Source: Aliarcobacter butzleri (GTDB lineage: Bacteria > Campylobacterota > Campylobacteria > Campylobacterales > Arcobacteraceae). From it: a stretch of 64,000 bases of DNA. The notes below the pieces were generated by a model. The model did not search any database, had not been told where the DNA came from, and was given only the letters and a program-made list of their open reading frames with translations. The stretch covers positions 1,984,001-2,048,000 of the forward strand of contig NZ_LT906455.1 in NCBI RefSeq assembly GCF_900187115.1, written 5' to 3'. The number at the start of each line of letters is the position of its first letter. Within the stretch, counting starts at the first letter, position 1. Below, one piece after another: positions 22,049 to 30,993 of the stretch. A program made the translations under genes and the position numbers.

Positions 22049-23253
22049 TTCAGGTTTTTTAAATCTTTTATATAAACATCAAAAAGGTCTTTGTTGTAAT
22101 ATTTTATACTAATTTTCTCATCATAATTAAAAAACTCTTTTGTTGACAAGTAATAGTTTTCACCTTTATTTATATTATAAAATTTTAATCGAAGTTGCAA
22201 CTCTTCATCATCACAAAGAATTTCATCTATATTTTGTTCTTTTAAAGTAAAAGCTAACTCCTTTGCAAAATGGTATTGATAAACAAAATGTCTTTTTGGT
22301 TCTGAAATAATTAGATACAAAGGTTTATTTACAAATGTAAAAACAACATTTAAAGCTAACATTCCAATAATTATTATTGCCATAATCTTATGAACTTTTC
22401 TAAATTGTTCTAATCTAATTCTATATGAGTGTAAAAAAGTTTTTAACATTAAAGGAATGGCAATTACAACATAAGGAGCGAAATCTTCTATATAAATTTT
22501 TTGTCTAAATGAAAAAATAATAGATATGAGTAAAGCTGTAATAGATATATACCAACTTAAACTTCTGTCTTTTTTTATTCCTGCTCTATAAATAGTATAG
22601 ATAAAATATATAAAAAGTACAGGGGAAAATATAGCTGCATAAATTGCAACAGTATCAATCAAAAATCCTCTTGGTTTTCCATCAGTAGGAAAACCATAAA
22701 TATATAAAGACAATACAAAAAGTATTGCAGAAATATATAGTAAAGTTTTATCCTTATTTTTAAAAGAGAAGAAAAAAAGTGCTAAAAAAAGAATTACAAA
22801 AGAGTTGTCAATAAAAAGACAAACAAATAATAATATGTAAAGATGTTTATTATATTTTTGATAATAATAGATATATAAAAGAGTAAAAAAAGTTACAATA
22901 ATTGCACTATTTACTAAAAGTGATGCACTTAATACTCCTGGCAAGACCATAAAAATGATTATAGAAATGAGCCTATCACTTTCGTATTTGAAGTAATTCT
23001 CAGTTATTTCATACATTAAAATAACACTAAAAAAATAAAAAAGGATAAAAGGCAATCTTAAAGCAATATCATTTTGTCCAAAAAAATATAAAGAAGCTTT
23101 TGTTATAAATGTCAACATTGAATTATTTATAAAAACATTCAATGCTTCTTTATACGAAATACTTAGAGACAATTCTACTTTAAATAGTAAAATAGAAACA
23201 ATTACTAATAAAAAAGTGTAAAAGTAAAGAGTATATCTATTTTTTGAAATCAT
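22045..23253 (-). CDS. Polytopic membrane protein, possible GT39/ArnT-like glycosyltransferase
   Basis: A 402-residue protein with about 10-11 hydrophobic segments and a soluble C-terminal part after residue 320. The N-terminal arrangement (short periplasmic loop, then FFGQNDIALRLPFILFYFFSVILMYEITENYF) resembles PMT/ArnT-type lipid-linked sugar transferases, in which RLP-type motifs follow the first loop, but the acidic D-E dyad usual in loop 1 is not obvious. The function is therefore only suggested. It is coupled to the pilin-like gene and lies 7 bases after pabA/trpG. Confidence 0.6.
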   Translation of the reverse strand: MISKNRYTLYFYTFLLVIVSILLFKVELSLSISYKEALNVFINNSMLTFITKASLYFFGQNDIALRLPFILFYFFSVILMYEITENYFKYESDRLISIIIFMVLPGVLSASLLVNSAIIVTFFTLLYIYYYQKYNKHLYILLFVCLFIDNSFVILFLALFFFSFKNKDKTLLYISAILFVLSLYIYGFPTDGKPRGFLIDTVAIYAAIFSPVLFIYFIYTIYRAGIKKDRSLSWYISITALLISIIFSFRQKIYIEDFAPYVVIAIPLMLKTFLHSYRIRLEQFRKVHKIMAIIIIGMLALNVVFTFVNKPLYLIISEPKRHFVYQYHFAKELAFTLKEQNIDEILCDDEELQLRLKFYNINKGENYYLSTKEFFNYDEKISIKYYNKDLFDVYIKDLKNLK

Positions 23254-23260
23254 AATTTAT

Positions 23261-23830
23261 CTACAATTTTAAAAAATTTCCAATTATTTTGTAACCATGT
23301 TCACTCATAATTGACTCAGGATGGAACTGTACTCCATAAATTTGTTTATCTTTTATCTCTAAAGACATAATCTCATCATCATCTGTACTGTACGAAGTAA
23401 CTATTATATCTTCAGGCAAATCATTTTTATCAACTATTAAAGAGTGATATCGTGTTTGAATAAATTCCTGAGGTAATCCTTCAAAGATTTTTGTATCTTT
23501 TACAACTTTTATTAAAGATGTTTTACCATGCATCATATTTTTTGCTCGTACAACTTTTCCACCAAAAACTTGTCCAATAGCTTGATGTCCTAAACAAATA
23601 CCAAATATTGGTTTCTTATTCGCAAAATATTTTATAACATCTAAACAAACACCAGCTTCATTAGGAGTTGCTGGTCCTGGAGAAATTATAATTTTTGAAG
23701 GATTTAATTTTTCGATTTCTTCTAAAGTTAATTCATCATTTCTAATTACTTTTAAATCAGCCCCTAGTTCTAAACAATATTGAACTATATTATATGTAAA
23801 ACTATCATAGTTATCAATCATCAGCACCAT
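23261..23830 (-). CDS. pabA: Glutamine amidotransferase of aminodeoxychorismate/anthranilate synthase
   Basis: A 189-residue class I glutamine amidotransferase that hands ammonia to a chorismate-using partner. The nucleophile Cys79 lies in GICLGHQ and the His-Glu pair in FHPES near 169. It begins MVLMIDNYDSFTYNIVQY, typical of PabA/TrpG. The partner (PabB or TrpE) is not adjacent, so folate or tryptophan use (or both) cannot be decided. It is the first gene of a three-gene minus-strand unit. Confidence 0.87.
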   Translation of the reverse strand: MVLMIDNYDSFTYNIVQYCLELGADLKVIRNDELTLEEIEKLNPSKIIISPGPATPNEAGVCLDVIKYFANKKPIFGICLGHQAIGQVFGGKVVRAKNMMHGKTSLIKVVKDTKIFEGLPQEFIQTRYHSLIVDKNDLPEDIIVTSYSTDDDEIMSLEIKDKQIYGVQFHPESIMSEHGYKIIGNFLKL

Positions 23831-23857
23831 ATTTATTTTTCCTAATTTTTAATTTAG

Positions 23858-23870
23858 TTATTATAGCAAT
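23858..23870 (-). promoter_or_regulatory. Extended -10 promoter for the pabA unit
   Basis: The minus strand reads TTGCTATAATAAC, that is TGC-TATAAT with TATAAT at 23860-23865, an extended -10. It is about 30 bases before the pabA ATG. Confidence 0.55.
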
Positions 23871-23894
23871 AATATGCTTTATGATAAAGTTTAT

Positions 23895-23925
23895 CAACAT
23901 TTGATAATCATTCTTAGTATTAAGA
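23895..23925 (+). promoter_or_regulatory. Fur-like site before the iron ABC transporter
   Basis: TTGATAATCATTCTTAGTATTA at 23901-23922 contains TGATAATCATTCTTA, a good match to the core of the Fur consensus. It lies about 65-90 bases before the binding-protein start, in the intergenic region shared with the divergent pabA promoter. Iron repression is inferred. Confidence 0.5.
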
Positions 23926-23988
23926 GTTATCAAAGTTTAGAAAGTGTATCATTCGACCAAAATTCAAAATATTTATAAAGAGTTTAAA

Positions 23989-24996
23989 ATGATAAAAAAA
24001 TTAACACTAAGCACTATTTTACTTGCTTCTTCTCTATTTGGAGCAAATGAAGTTAACGTTTATTCTCAAAGACATTATGATTCAGACAAGATAATATATA
24101 AAAAATTTGAACAAGAAACAGGAATAAAAGTAAATGTAATAACAGCTCAAGCAGAAGAACTTGTAGCAAAACTGGCAATTGAAGGAGCAAACACTCCTGC
24201 TGATGTACTTATAACTGCAGATATTGGAAACTTATATCAAGCAAAAAAAAGACATCTTCTTCAACCAATTGAATCGAAAATATTAACAGAAAATGTACCT
24301 GAAAAATTAAGAGATCCAGATAATAATTGGTTTGCACTCACTCAAAGAGCAAGAGTTTTTGTATACAATCCTAAAAAAGTAAATCCAGATGATTTAAGTG
24401 ATTATTTAAGTCTTGCTGACCCAAAATTTAAAAATAAAATTGTTACACGTTCATCAACAAGCGGTTATAATAAATCTTTATTAGCTTCAATAATTGCAAA
24501 CTATGGAGAAGAAAAAGCTTTAGCTTTTGCAAAAGGATTAGTTGAAAACATGCCACATAATCCAAAAGGTGCAGACAAAGATCAAATTATAGCTGTTGGA
24601 GCTGGAGACGCTGATATTGCTATTGTAAACACTTATTATTTAGGTGTTATGTTAATAAGTAAAGATAAAAAAGATCAAGAAATTGCAAAAAGTTTAAAAA
24701 TCTTTTTCCCTGCACAAAAAACAACTGGAACTCATATGAATATTACAGGTGCTGGTGTTACAAACTTTGCAACAAATAAACAAAATGCTATTAAATTTAT
24801 AGAATATCTAAGTTCAGTTGAAGCACAAGAAGTTTTTGCTGAAGCAAACCAAGAATTTCCTGTAAATCCAAATGCAAAGGCTTCTGAAATTGTTCAATCT
24901 TGGGGAACATTTAAGCAAGATCCAATTTCACTAAATGAAGTTGGTAAATATACTAAAAAAGCAGTAGAAATAGCAACGGAAGCAGATTGGAAATAA
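23989..24996 (+). CDS. Ferric iron ABC transporter binding protein, FutA/FbpA type
   Basis: A periplasmic Fe(III)-binding protein of 335 residues. I chose the ATG at 23989 because MIKKLTLSTILLASSLFGA is a complete signal peptide; the frame is open 15 codons upstream, but that extension adds only a polar leader. The mature start NEVNVYSQRHYDSDK is typical of FutA/FbpA, whose HYD segment contributes iron ligands, and the late Tyr pair in NTYYLG supplies the tyrosinate ligands. It overlaps the permease start by 10 bases and heads an FbpABC-like operon preceded by a Fur-like site. Confidence 0.92.
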   Translation: MIKKLTLSTILLASSLFGANEVNVYSQRHYDSDKIIYKKFEQETGIKVNVITAQAEELVAKLAIEGANTPADVLITADIGNLYQAKKRHLLQPIESKILTENVPEKLRDPDNNWFALTQRARVFVYNPKKVNPDDLSDYLSLADPKFKNKIVTRSSTSGYNKSLLASIIANYGEEKALAFAKGLVENMPHNPKGADKDQIIAVGAGDADIAIVNTYYLGVMLISKDKKDQEIAKSLKIFFPAQKTTGTHMNITGAGVTNFATNKQNAIKFIEYLSSVEAQEVFAEANQEFPVNPNAKASEIVQSWGTFKQDPISLNEVGKYTKKAVEIATEADWK

Positions 24997-26555
24997 GTAA
25001 ATATAAAAACTATGTAGCTCCATTTTTTGGGCTATTCATTGCTTCACCTATACTAGCACTTCTAATATATTTTATACTAACAAATGAGTTTGACTTTGAT
25101 TTTCTATTTGGAAAATTAATGAGTCAATACTTAACTAATACTACAATTTTAGTTATAGGAACTTTCTTTTTAGTTTTAATCATCGGAACAACAACTTCTT
25201 ATTTAAGTGCTAAGTTTGAATACTTTGGTAGTAAATTTTTCTCTATTTGTTTTATTTTACCTCTTGCTTATCCAACATATATTTTAGGATATGCTTATGT
25301 AGGTTTTTTTGAATATAGAGGGATTTTATCTGAAATCGTGGGAAGTACAAGTGCAAGACTTGATATTTTAAATATGTATGGAGCAATATTCATTTTTGGA
25401 ATTGGAATGTTTCCTTATGTTTATATTTTAGCAAGAGTATCATTTGCTTCAATATCTTCAACAGTTACAGAATTAATCTCTTTATACAAAATAAATCCAA
25501 TAAAAGCTTTTTTTACTGTATATCTTCCACTTGCTTATCCAGCTATTTTTGCAGGAAGTCTTCTAGCAATTCTTGAAACTTTAAGTGATTATGGAACAGT
25601 TTTATATTTTGGTATAGACACTTTTAGTATAGGAATATTTAAAAGTTGGTTCGGATATGGAGATTTTATCCAATCTATAAATGTAGCAATAGTACTATTG
25701 ATTTTTGTATTTGCTATTTTATGGACTGAAAGTTTGATTAGAAAAAAATATAGATTTGCTAGTTCAACTTTTAGTGAAAAAAAATCTAATAAAATAAAGT
25801 TAAAAGGAAAATACAATTTTATTGCATTTTTTATATCTTTTATAATCGCAACTACAACTTTATTTATTCCAACAGCTGTTTTGATATATTGGTTTATTTT
25901 AGATATTCATACTCTTGATTTTACAACTTTTCATTATTTATCAAATACACTAACTTTAAACTTAATATCATCTATTTGTATAATTTTATTATCTTTTTTT
26001 GTAGTATATATGCTTAGATTTTATCCTTCAAAAATTGGAGTTTTTACTCATAAATTATCAATTTTAGGATATTCAATTCCTGGTGCTATTGTTGGTATTG
26101 GATTATTAGTAATAAGTAATTTTGTCGATAAAACACTAAACCATGTTGTTTTAGGTGGAACTTTTATACTTTTAGTATTTGCTTATACAACAAGGTATTT
26201 CGCTTCAAGTATTGGTTCTGTTGAAAATGGTTTTAGTAAAATTGATAGTAGTATTGATGATACAAGTAAAATTTTTGGGAAAAGTGAATTTAGCAATATT
26301 TTAAAAGTATATTTACCTTTGATGAAACCTTATTTATTAAGTGGTTTTTTAATTCTTTATATAGATATTGCAAAAGAATTACCCGCTACATTGATATTAA
26401 GACCTTTTAATTTTGATACTTTAGCTATTAGAATTAGTGAACTTGCAAGTAATGAAATGCTTTATAAAACAGGATTTCCATCTCTTGTTCTTGTACTTAC
26501 AACAGCTGTTGCTGTTTTATTATTAAACTCTAAATTTGTGAGAAGAAAAAAATGA
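24987..26555 (+). CDS. Ferric iron ABC transporter permease, FbpB type
   Basis: A 522-residue inner-membrane permease made of two fused permease halves with about 12 segments, as in FbpB/SfuB. Two coupling loops are visible: one around LYKINPIKAFFTVYLPLAYPAIFAG near 170-195, and one around IFGKSEFSNILKVYLPLMKPYLLSG in the second half. The start is a TTG at 24987 within the binding-protein gene, with GGA nearby. It overlaps the ATPase start by 4 bases. Confidence 0.92.
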   Translation: MEISKYKNYVAPFFGLFIASPILALLIYFILTNEFDFDFLFGKLMSQYLTNTTILVIGTFFLVLIIGTTTSYLSAKFEYFGSKFFSICFILPLAYPTYILGYAYVGFFEYRGILSEIVGSTSARLDILNMYGAIFIFGIGMFPYVYILARVSFASISSTVTELISLYKINPIKAFFTVYLPLAYPAIFAGSLLAILETLSDYGTVLYFGIDTFSIGIFKSWFGYGDFIQSINVAIVLLIFVFAILWTESLIRKKYRFASSTFSEKKSNKIKLKGKYNFIAFFISFIIATTTLFIPTAVLIYWFILDIHTLDFTTFHYLSNTLTLNLISSICIILLSFFVVYMLRFYPSKIGVFTHKLSILGYSIPGAIVGIGLLVISNFVDKTLNHVVLGGTFILLVFAYTTRYFASSIGSVENGFSKIDSSIDDTSKIFGKSEFSNILKVYLPLMKPYLLSGFLILYIDIAKELPATLILRPFNFDTLAIRISELASNEMLYKTGFPSLVLVLTTAVAVLLLNSKFVRRKK

Positions 26556-27484
26556 ATGAAATAGTTCAAATAAAAAATTTAAGAAAAGTATTCTGTAAAG
26601 GAAATATTTGTGTTGCAAATAAAATAAACCTATCTATAAAAGAAGGTGAGATTTTTACAATTTTAGGAAGAAGTGGAAGCGGTAAAACTACTCTTTTACG
26701 AATGATATCTGGACTTGAAACTCCTGATAATGGAGAGATAATCATTGATAATAAAGTAGTTTTTTCTGAAGATACAAATGTTGAACCAAAAAATAGAAAA
26801 ATCGCTATTGTTTTTCAAAACTATGCTCTTTTACCTCACTTAACAATTGCTTCAAATATAACTTTTGGAAGTGATGCTTCAAAAGAAGATTTAGAAGAAA
26901 TTTTAAAAAAAACAAAACTAAAAGGGCAAGAAAATAAATTTCCTCATGAATTAAGTGGTGGACAACAACAACGAGTTGCCCTAGCAAGAGCTTTAATCAA
27001 TAAAGCAAAAATTTTACTTTTAGATGAGCCTTTAAGTAATATTGATACAGAATTAAGAACTCACTTAAGAGCTGAATTAAAAGAGATGATAAAAGCTTTT
27101 AATATTACAGCTATATTTATAACTCATGATAAAGAAGATGCATTTTATCTATCAGATAGAATTGCTATAATTTATGGAGGAGATATACTACAAGTTGGTA
27201 CTTCAAAAGAGATTTATAATAATCCTATAGATTTATACTGTGCAAATTTCTTGGGTAAAATTACAAAAATTGATGAAAATTCTTATATAAGGCCTGAAAG
27301 TATAAAAATTTCTCCAGATGGAAAAATAAAAGGTCTAATAAAAGATATCATTTTTTATGGAAGTTTTTATGAAATAACTGTTTTAGCAGATGAAAAACAT
27401 TTTATATTGCATAGCTTTGATGATACTTTAGAGATTGGACAAAAAGTAAACTTAAGTTTTGAAAATAAAATTTTGAAATTTTAA
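26552..27484 (+). CDS. Ferric iron ABC transporter ATPase, FbpC type
   Basis: A 310-residue ATPase. Walker A GRSGSGKTT at 39-47, Q-loop FQNYALLPH, signature LSGGQQQR near 134, Walker B LLLDEPLSNID near 158 and switch His in THDKEDA. A short C-terminal TOBE-like regulatory region follows residue 245. Third gene of the fbpABC-like operon. An AraC-type regulator follows 18 bases later. Confidence 0.93.
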   Translation: MNEIVQIKNLRKVFCKGNICVANKINLSIKEGEIFTILGRSGSGKTTLLRMISGLETPDNGEIIIDNKVVFSEDTNVEPKNRKIAIVFQNYALLPHLTIASNITFGSDASKEDLEEILKKTKLKGQENKFPHELSGGQQQRVALARALINKAKILLLDEPLSNIDTELRTHLRAELKEMIKAFNITAIFITHDKEDAFYLSDRIAIIYGGDILQVGTSKEIYNNPIDLYCANFLGKITKIDENSYIRPESIKISPDGKIKGLIKDIIFYGSFYEITVLADEKHFILHSFDDTLEIGQKVNLSFENKILKF

Positions 27485-27502
27485 ATTTGTTTAGGATATT
27501 TT

Positions 27503-28483
27503 ATGAGTAATAATCCAAAAGTTGATTTTCACAATTGGGTAGAGTTGCAAAAAGAGATATTAAATCCATTTGAAAGATTAATTCATATAAGAACTATAAA
27601 TAAAAGTTTAGGAAAAGGAACTTATTTTTGGTACGATATGGGAAATGGCATAGGTGTTTTAATTAGAAACTTTATACCAAATCAAGATATCACACTAATA
27701 GAAGAAAGCGGTGGAGTTGCTGGAGCTACTTTTATTTTTAATCTTGGAGAAGAACTAAATTACTCATTTGAGGATAAAAACTTCACCCTTAAAAATAAAG
27801 ACTTTTTCTTAGAACTTATTTCTGATAAATTTTATGCCCAAAATCATCTGAAAAAAGGCAAAAAATATATAACTTTGATGATAGCAATAAAAGAAGAACT
27901 TTTTTTAAAACTTGGTTCTCCTATAAAAAATATAAAAGATTATATGACTAAAGCTTATGAAAAAAATCGGTATCACATTTATAATGGAAATATTGATTTA
28001 GAACAATTTGAAATTTTAAATACACTTAATAGCAGTTGTTTTGATGAAGATTTATTAAAGAATTTGTATTTAGAATCAAAAGGGATGAATTTACTTCACT
28101 ACACAATTGAAAAAATAGCAAAAAACTTAAATGCTTTATCAACAAACTATGATAAAAATAGAGTTTCAAATTTGGAAAGAGCAAAAGAGATAATAATGAG
28201 TGAATATAGTTCAAATCTCTCTATAAAAGATATAGCTTATAAATCTGCTATAAATGAGTGTTATTTAAAAAAAGATTTTAAAAAATATTATGGAATGACT
28301 ATATTAGAGATGCTTCAAAAAAGACGGCTAGAAGTTGCAAAAGAGTTACTAAAAGATGATTTTAGTATAAATGAAGTTGCTACGAAAGTTGGATATAAAC
28401 ACACTGGTCATTTTAGTAAACTTTTTTTCAACTATTTTAATATCTCACCTAATACTTATAAAAAACAAATTTACAGTTTTTAA
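27503..28483 (+). CDS. AraC-family regulator, PchR-like
   Basis: A 326-residue transcription factor. The C-terminal 100 residues form two helix-turn-helix motifs (LSIKDIAYKSAINECYLKKDFKKYYG and FSINEVATKVGYKHTGHFSKLFFNYF) with the AraC-typical P-x-x-Y ending, SPNTYKKQ. The N-terminal 200 residues resemble PchR-type siderophore sensors. ATG at 27503 follows TTAGGATATT. It stands between the iron ABC genes and a siderophore receptor, so it probably activates the receptor when the ferri-siderophore is present (inference). Confidence 0.88.
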   Translation: MSNNPKVDFHNWVELQKEILNPFERLIHIRTINKSLGKGTYFWYDMGNGIGVLIRNFIPNQDITLIEESGGVAGATFIFNLGEELNYSFEDKNFTLKNKDFFLELISDKFYAQNHLKKGKKYITLMIAIKEELFLKLGSPIKNIKDYMTKAYEKNRYHIYNGNIDLEQFEILNTLNSSCFDEDLLKNLYLESKGMNLLHYTIEKIAKNLNALSTNYDKNRVSNLERAKEIIMSEYSSNLSIKDIAYKSAINECYLKKDFKKYYGMTILEMLQKRRLEVAKELLKDDFSINEVATKVGYKHTGHFSKLFFNYFNISPNTYKKQIYSF

Positions 28484-28517
28484 TTTTTCCTTTTTTTAGT
28501 TGTTTTTTTCCTGTTTA

Positions 28518-28546
28518 TGATTTTTTTGTATTGATAACAAAAATCA
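28518..28546 (+). promoter_or_regulatory. Inverted repeat before the siderophore receptor gene
   Basis: TGATTTTTTTGT (28518-28529) and ACAAAAATCA (28537-28546) form an inverted repeat around GATA, 40-68 bases before the receptor ATG. It is a candidate binding site for the adjacent AraC regulator or Fur. A terminator for the regulator gene is an alternative, but it lacks a GC-rich stem. Confidence 0.4.
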
Positions 28547-28585
28547 TTTTTTGTAATATTCCTGACAAAAAACAAGGAGTAATTA

Positions 28586-30670
28586 ATGAAAAATGATTTT
28601 TCTAAAAAAAATCTATCAATTAAACTTTGTGTTATTTTATTGTCAAGCTCGGCATTATTTGCACAAGAAGAACAAAATACAACATTACTTGAAACCATAA
28701 CTGTAAGTGGAACTTCTAACTCTAATTATCAAAGTGATGAAAAAGCTAATCTAAATAGAACAAAAATGTCTAAAGAAGATATGGCAAAGTCTATTCAAAC
28801 TTTTAATCAAAATTTTATAGAAGATGCTCAGCTTCAAAATATTGATGATGTTATAACTATGTCATCAAATACTATTTATACAGGAAGTAGTCATGGAAGA
28901 ACAAATCAAATATCTATGAGAGGATTTTCAGGCGTTCCTATTTTATTGGATGGAATGAAAATTACAAATAAAATAGCCCGTCCTGAAATTTTTGCTTATG
29001 AATCGATAGAGATTCTAAAAGGTCCAGATTCTCTTCAATATGGAGAATCAAGTCCAGGTGGTTTAGTAAATTTGGTTAAGAAAAAACCAACAAAAAACTC
29101 TTTAGCTCAAGTTGAGCTTGAAGCAAATGATAATCCATCATATAGCCCTAAGATTGATTTAGGTGGAGCATTAAATAACGATAAATCTTTATATTTTAGA
29201 TTGACTTCTCTTTTAAAGTATGATGAAGGTTGGACAAATAGTAATACAGATACAAATAAAATTTTTGTAGCTCCCAGTCTAGCTTATGATATAAATGATA
29301 ATAATACTATTACTTTTGTGACTGAATATACAGATCAAACAGAACCTTCTGATTTTGGAACTTATGTAAATAATAAAGGTAAATTAATCGCTCCAATTAA
29401 AAATATGATTTCACATCCAGATGAAGAGTTTGAAAAAACACAAAAAATTGCTGGCTTTGATTTAGATAGTGTTTTTGACACTTGGAATTCAAACTTAAAA
29501 TATAGATATATTGATTATAAAGGAGTTAATGGTGATGTTCATATGCCACAAAGATATAATCAAGTAACAAATATCGTAACAAGAGCATATGCATACCAAA
29601 AACAAGAGTTTCAAGAACATGCTTTACAAGAAACTATAAATAAAGAATTTGATTTATTTGGCAAAAAAAATAATTTAAGTATTGGGGCTGATTATAATAA
29701 GGCTTATTCAAAAACTACTATGTTTTATGTACCAACAGTGCCATATAATATAAACTTATCTCATCCAATATATGAACATCTTACAAGTTTAAGTGATCAT
29801 CCAAATGCAATGAATATGACAACACCAAAAACAAATGTAGAGTCATGGGGAACATTTATTCAAGATAATATAAATTTAACTGATGATTTAATTTTTAGTG
29901 CAGGAGTAAGATATAGTGAATCAAAACCACAAAATGGACAAAGAACAGATGCAACTACTCCATCATTTGGTTTAGTTTATCACCTATCATCACAAACTTC
30001 ATTTTATACAAATTATTCAGAATCTTTCACTCCAAATAGTGCAATGGATAAAAATGGAAAGATTTTAGATCCAGAGACAGGGAAAGGTTATGAATTTGGA
30101 GTTAAACAAAAACTATTTGATGATAAATTCGATTTAACAACAGCTTTCTTTAAAATAGAAAAAGAAAATATAGCTTTAGCTGATCCAAATGCTCCAGCTG
30201 TTGGAGGTTGGTCTATTTCAAGTGGAAAACAAGAAAGTCAAGGATTTGAAATAGATTTAAGTGGAGATATTACATCAAATTTATCAGTTATTGCTTCTTA
30301 TGGATATGTAGATACAAAAAATAAAGATGCAAATAATAAAGATTTACGAAATATTCCAAATCATACAGCAAATCTATTTACAACTTATAAATTAACAGCT
30401 TTAAATTTACCTGATTATTATATAGGTGGAGGAGCTAAATATATAGGAAATAAATATGCTGATGATGCAAATAACATACAACTTGATTCAGCACTTATTT
30501 ACAATGCAACAATTGGTTATAAAAAAGGAAATTGGAAAGCAAATTTAAGTGTACAAAACTTAACGGATGAAGAATATGTTGATGGTGCTCTAGCTAGCAA
30601 TGCAGCAGGAACGAGAGTATATGTAGGAACTCCTAGAACTATTTTAGCAACTATTGGCTACAAGTTTTAA
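28586..30670 (+). CDS. TonB-dependent siderophore receptor
   Basis: A 694-residue outer-membrane receptor of the FhuA/FpvA/FhuE group. A signal peptide ends around ALFAQ (residue 27), a TonB-box-like LETITVSG follows, and the plug has NQISMRGFSGVPILLDGMK and IEILKGPDSLQYGESSPGGLVNLVKKKP, the latter diagnostic for ferri-siderophore receptors. The barrel ends RTILATIGYKF with a C-terminal Phe. An AAGGAGTAATTA ribosome-binding site precedes the ATG. It heads the receptor-DUF3649-PepSY-167 aa run. Cognate siderophore unknown; likely taken from other organisms, as no synthetase genes are present. Confidence 0.94.
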   Translation: MKNDFSKKNLSIKLCVILLSSSALFAQEEQNTTLLETITVSGTSNSNYQSDEKANLNRTKMSKEDMAKSIQTFNQNFIEDAQLQNIDDVITMSSNTIYTGSSHGRTNQISMRGFSGVPILLDGMKITNKIARPEIFAYESIEILKGPDSLQYGESSPGGLVNLVKKKPTKNSLAQVELEANDNPSYSPKIDLGGALNNDKSLYFRLTSLLKYDEGWTNSNTDTNKIFVAPSLAYDINDNNTITFVTEYTDQTEPSDFGTYVNNKGKLIAPIKNMISHPDEEFEKTQKIAGFDLDSVFDTWNSNLKYRYIDYKGVNGDVHMPQRYNQVTNIVTRAYAYQKQEFQEHALQETINKEFDLFGKKNNLSIGADYNKAYSKTTMFYVPTVPYNINLSHPIYEHLTSLSDHPNAMNMTTPKTNVESWGTFIQDNINLTDDLIFSAGVRYSESKPQNGQRTDATTPSFGLVYHLSSQTSFYTNYSESFTPNSAMDKNGKILDPETGKGYEFGVKQKLFDDKFDLTTAFFKIEKENIALADPNAPAVGGWSISSGKQESQGFEIDLSGDITSNLSVIASYGYVDTKNKDANNKDLRNIPNHTANLFTTYKLTALNLPDYYIGGGAKYIGNKYADDANNIQLDSALIYNATIGYKKGNWKANLSVQNLTDEEYVDGALASNAAGTRVYVGTPRTILATIGYKF

Positions 30671-30681
30671 AAGAATAAATT

Positions 30682-30984
30682 ATGTTAAAAAAATTTTATA
30701 ATTACTTAGCTATTCCAGAAGCTTCAGGAAAAAAAATAGGATTATTTAGAACATTAGCCGCCATTTTTGGCGGTTTAATTGTTGCTTATTTAGGTATGAC
30801 TCTCGTAGCTTTTTTACTACCAATGAAAGTTTCACAATCTGGAATTATCTCTATTATGTTTAATACTTTTACTTGGGCCTGTACTGCTACTTGGATTGCT
30901 TTATCTTACACAAAACTTAGTGCTTTATTAAAAGTTTTAATACCAACTGTGATTTTTTCTATATCACTTTATATTTTATATTAA
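30682..30984 (+). CDS. Small DUF3649-like membrane protein of siderophore loci
   Basis: A 100-residue protein with three or four hydrophobic segments and a conserved-looking ASGKKIGLFRTLAAIFGGLIVAY start. Position (between a siderophore receptor and a PepSY protein) and layout match the DUF3649 iron-transport-associated family. No catalytic motif is evident. It lies 11 bases from the receptor stop and 9 bases from the PepSY start, so it is in the same operon. Confidence 0.75.
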   Translation: MLKKFYNYLAIPEASGKKIGLFRTLAAIFGGLIVAYLGMTLVAFLLPMKVSQSGIISIMFNTFTWACTATWIALSYTKLSALLKVLIPTVIFSISLYILY

Positions 30985-30993
30985 GGATTATAA

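Noticed and set aside
23944-23988. 15-codon N-terminal extension of the iron-binding protein
   Set aside because: It would bury the signal peptide; the ATG at 23989 starts a normal signal sequence.
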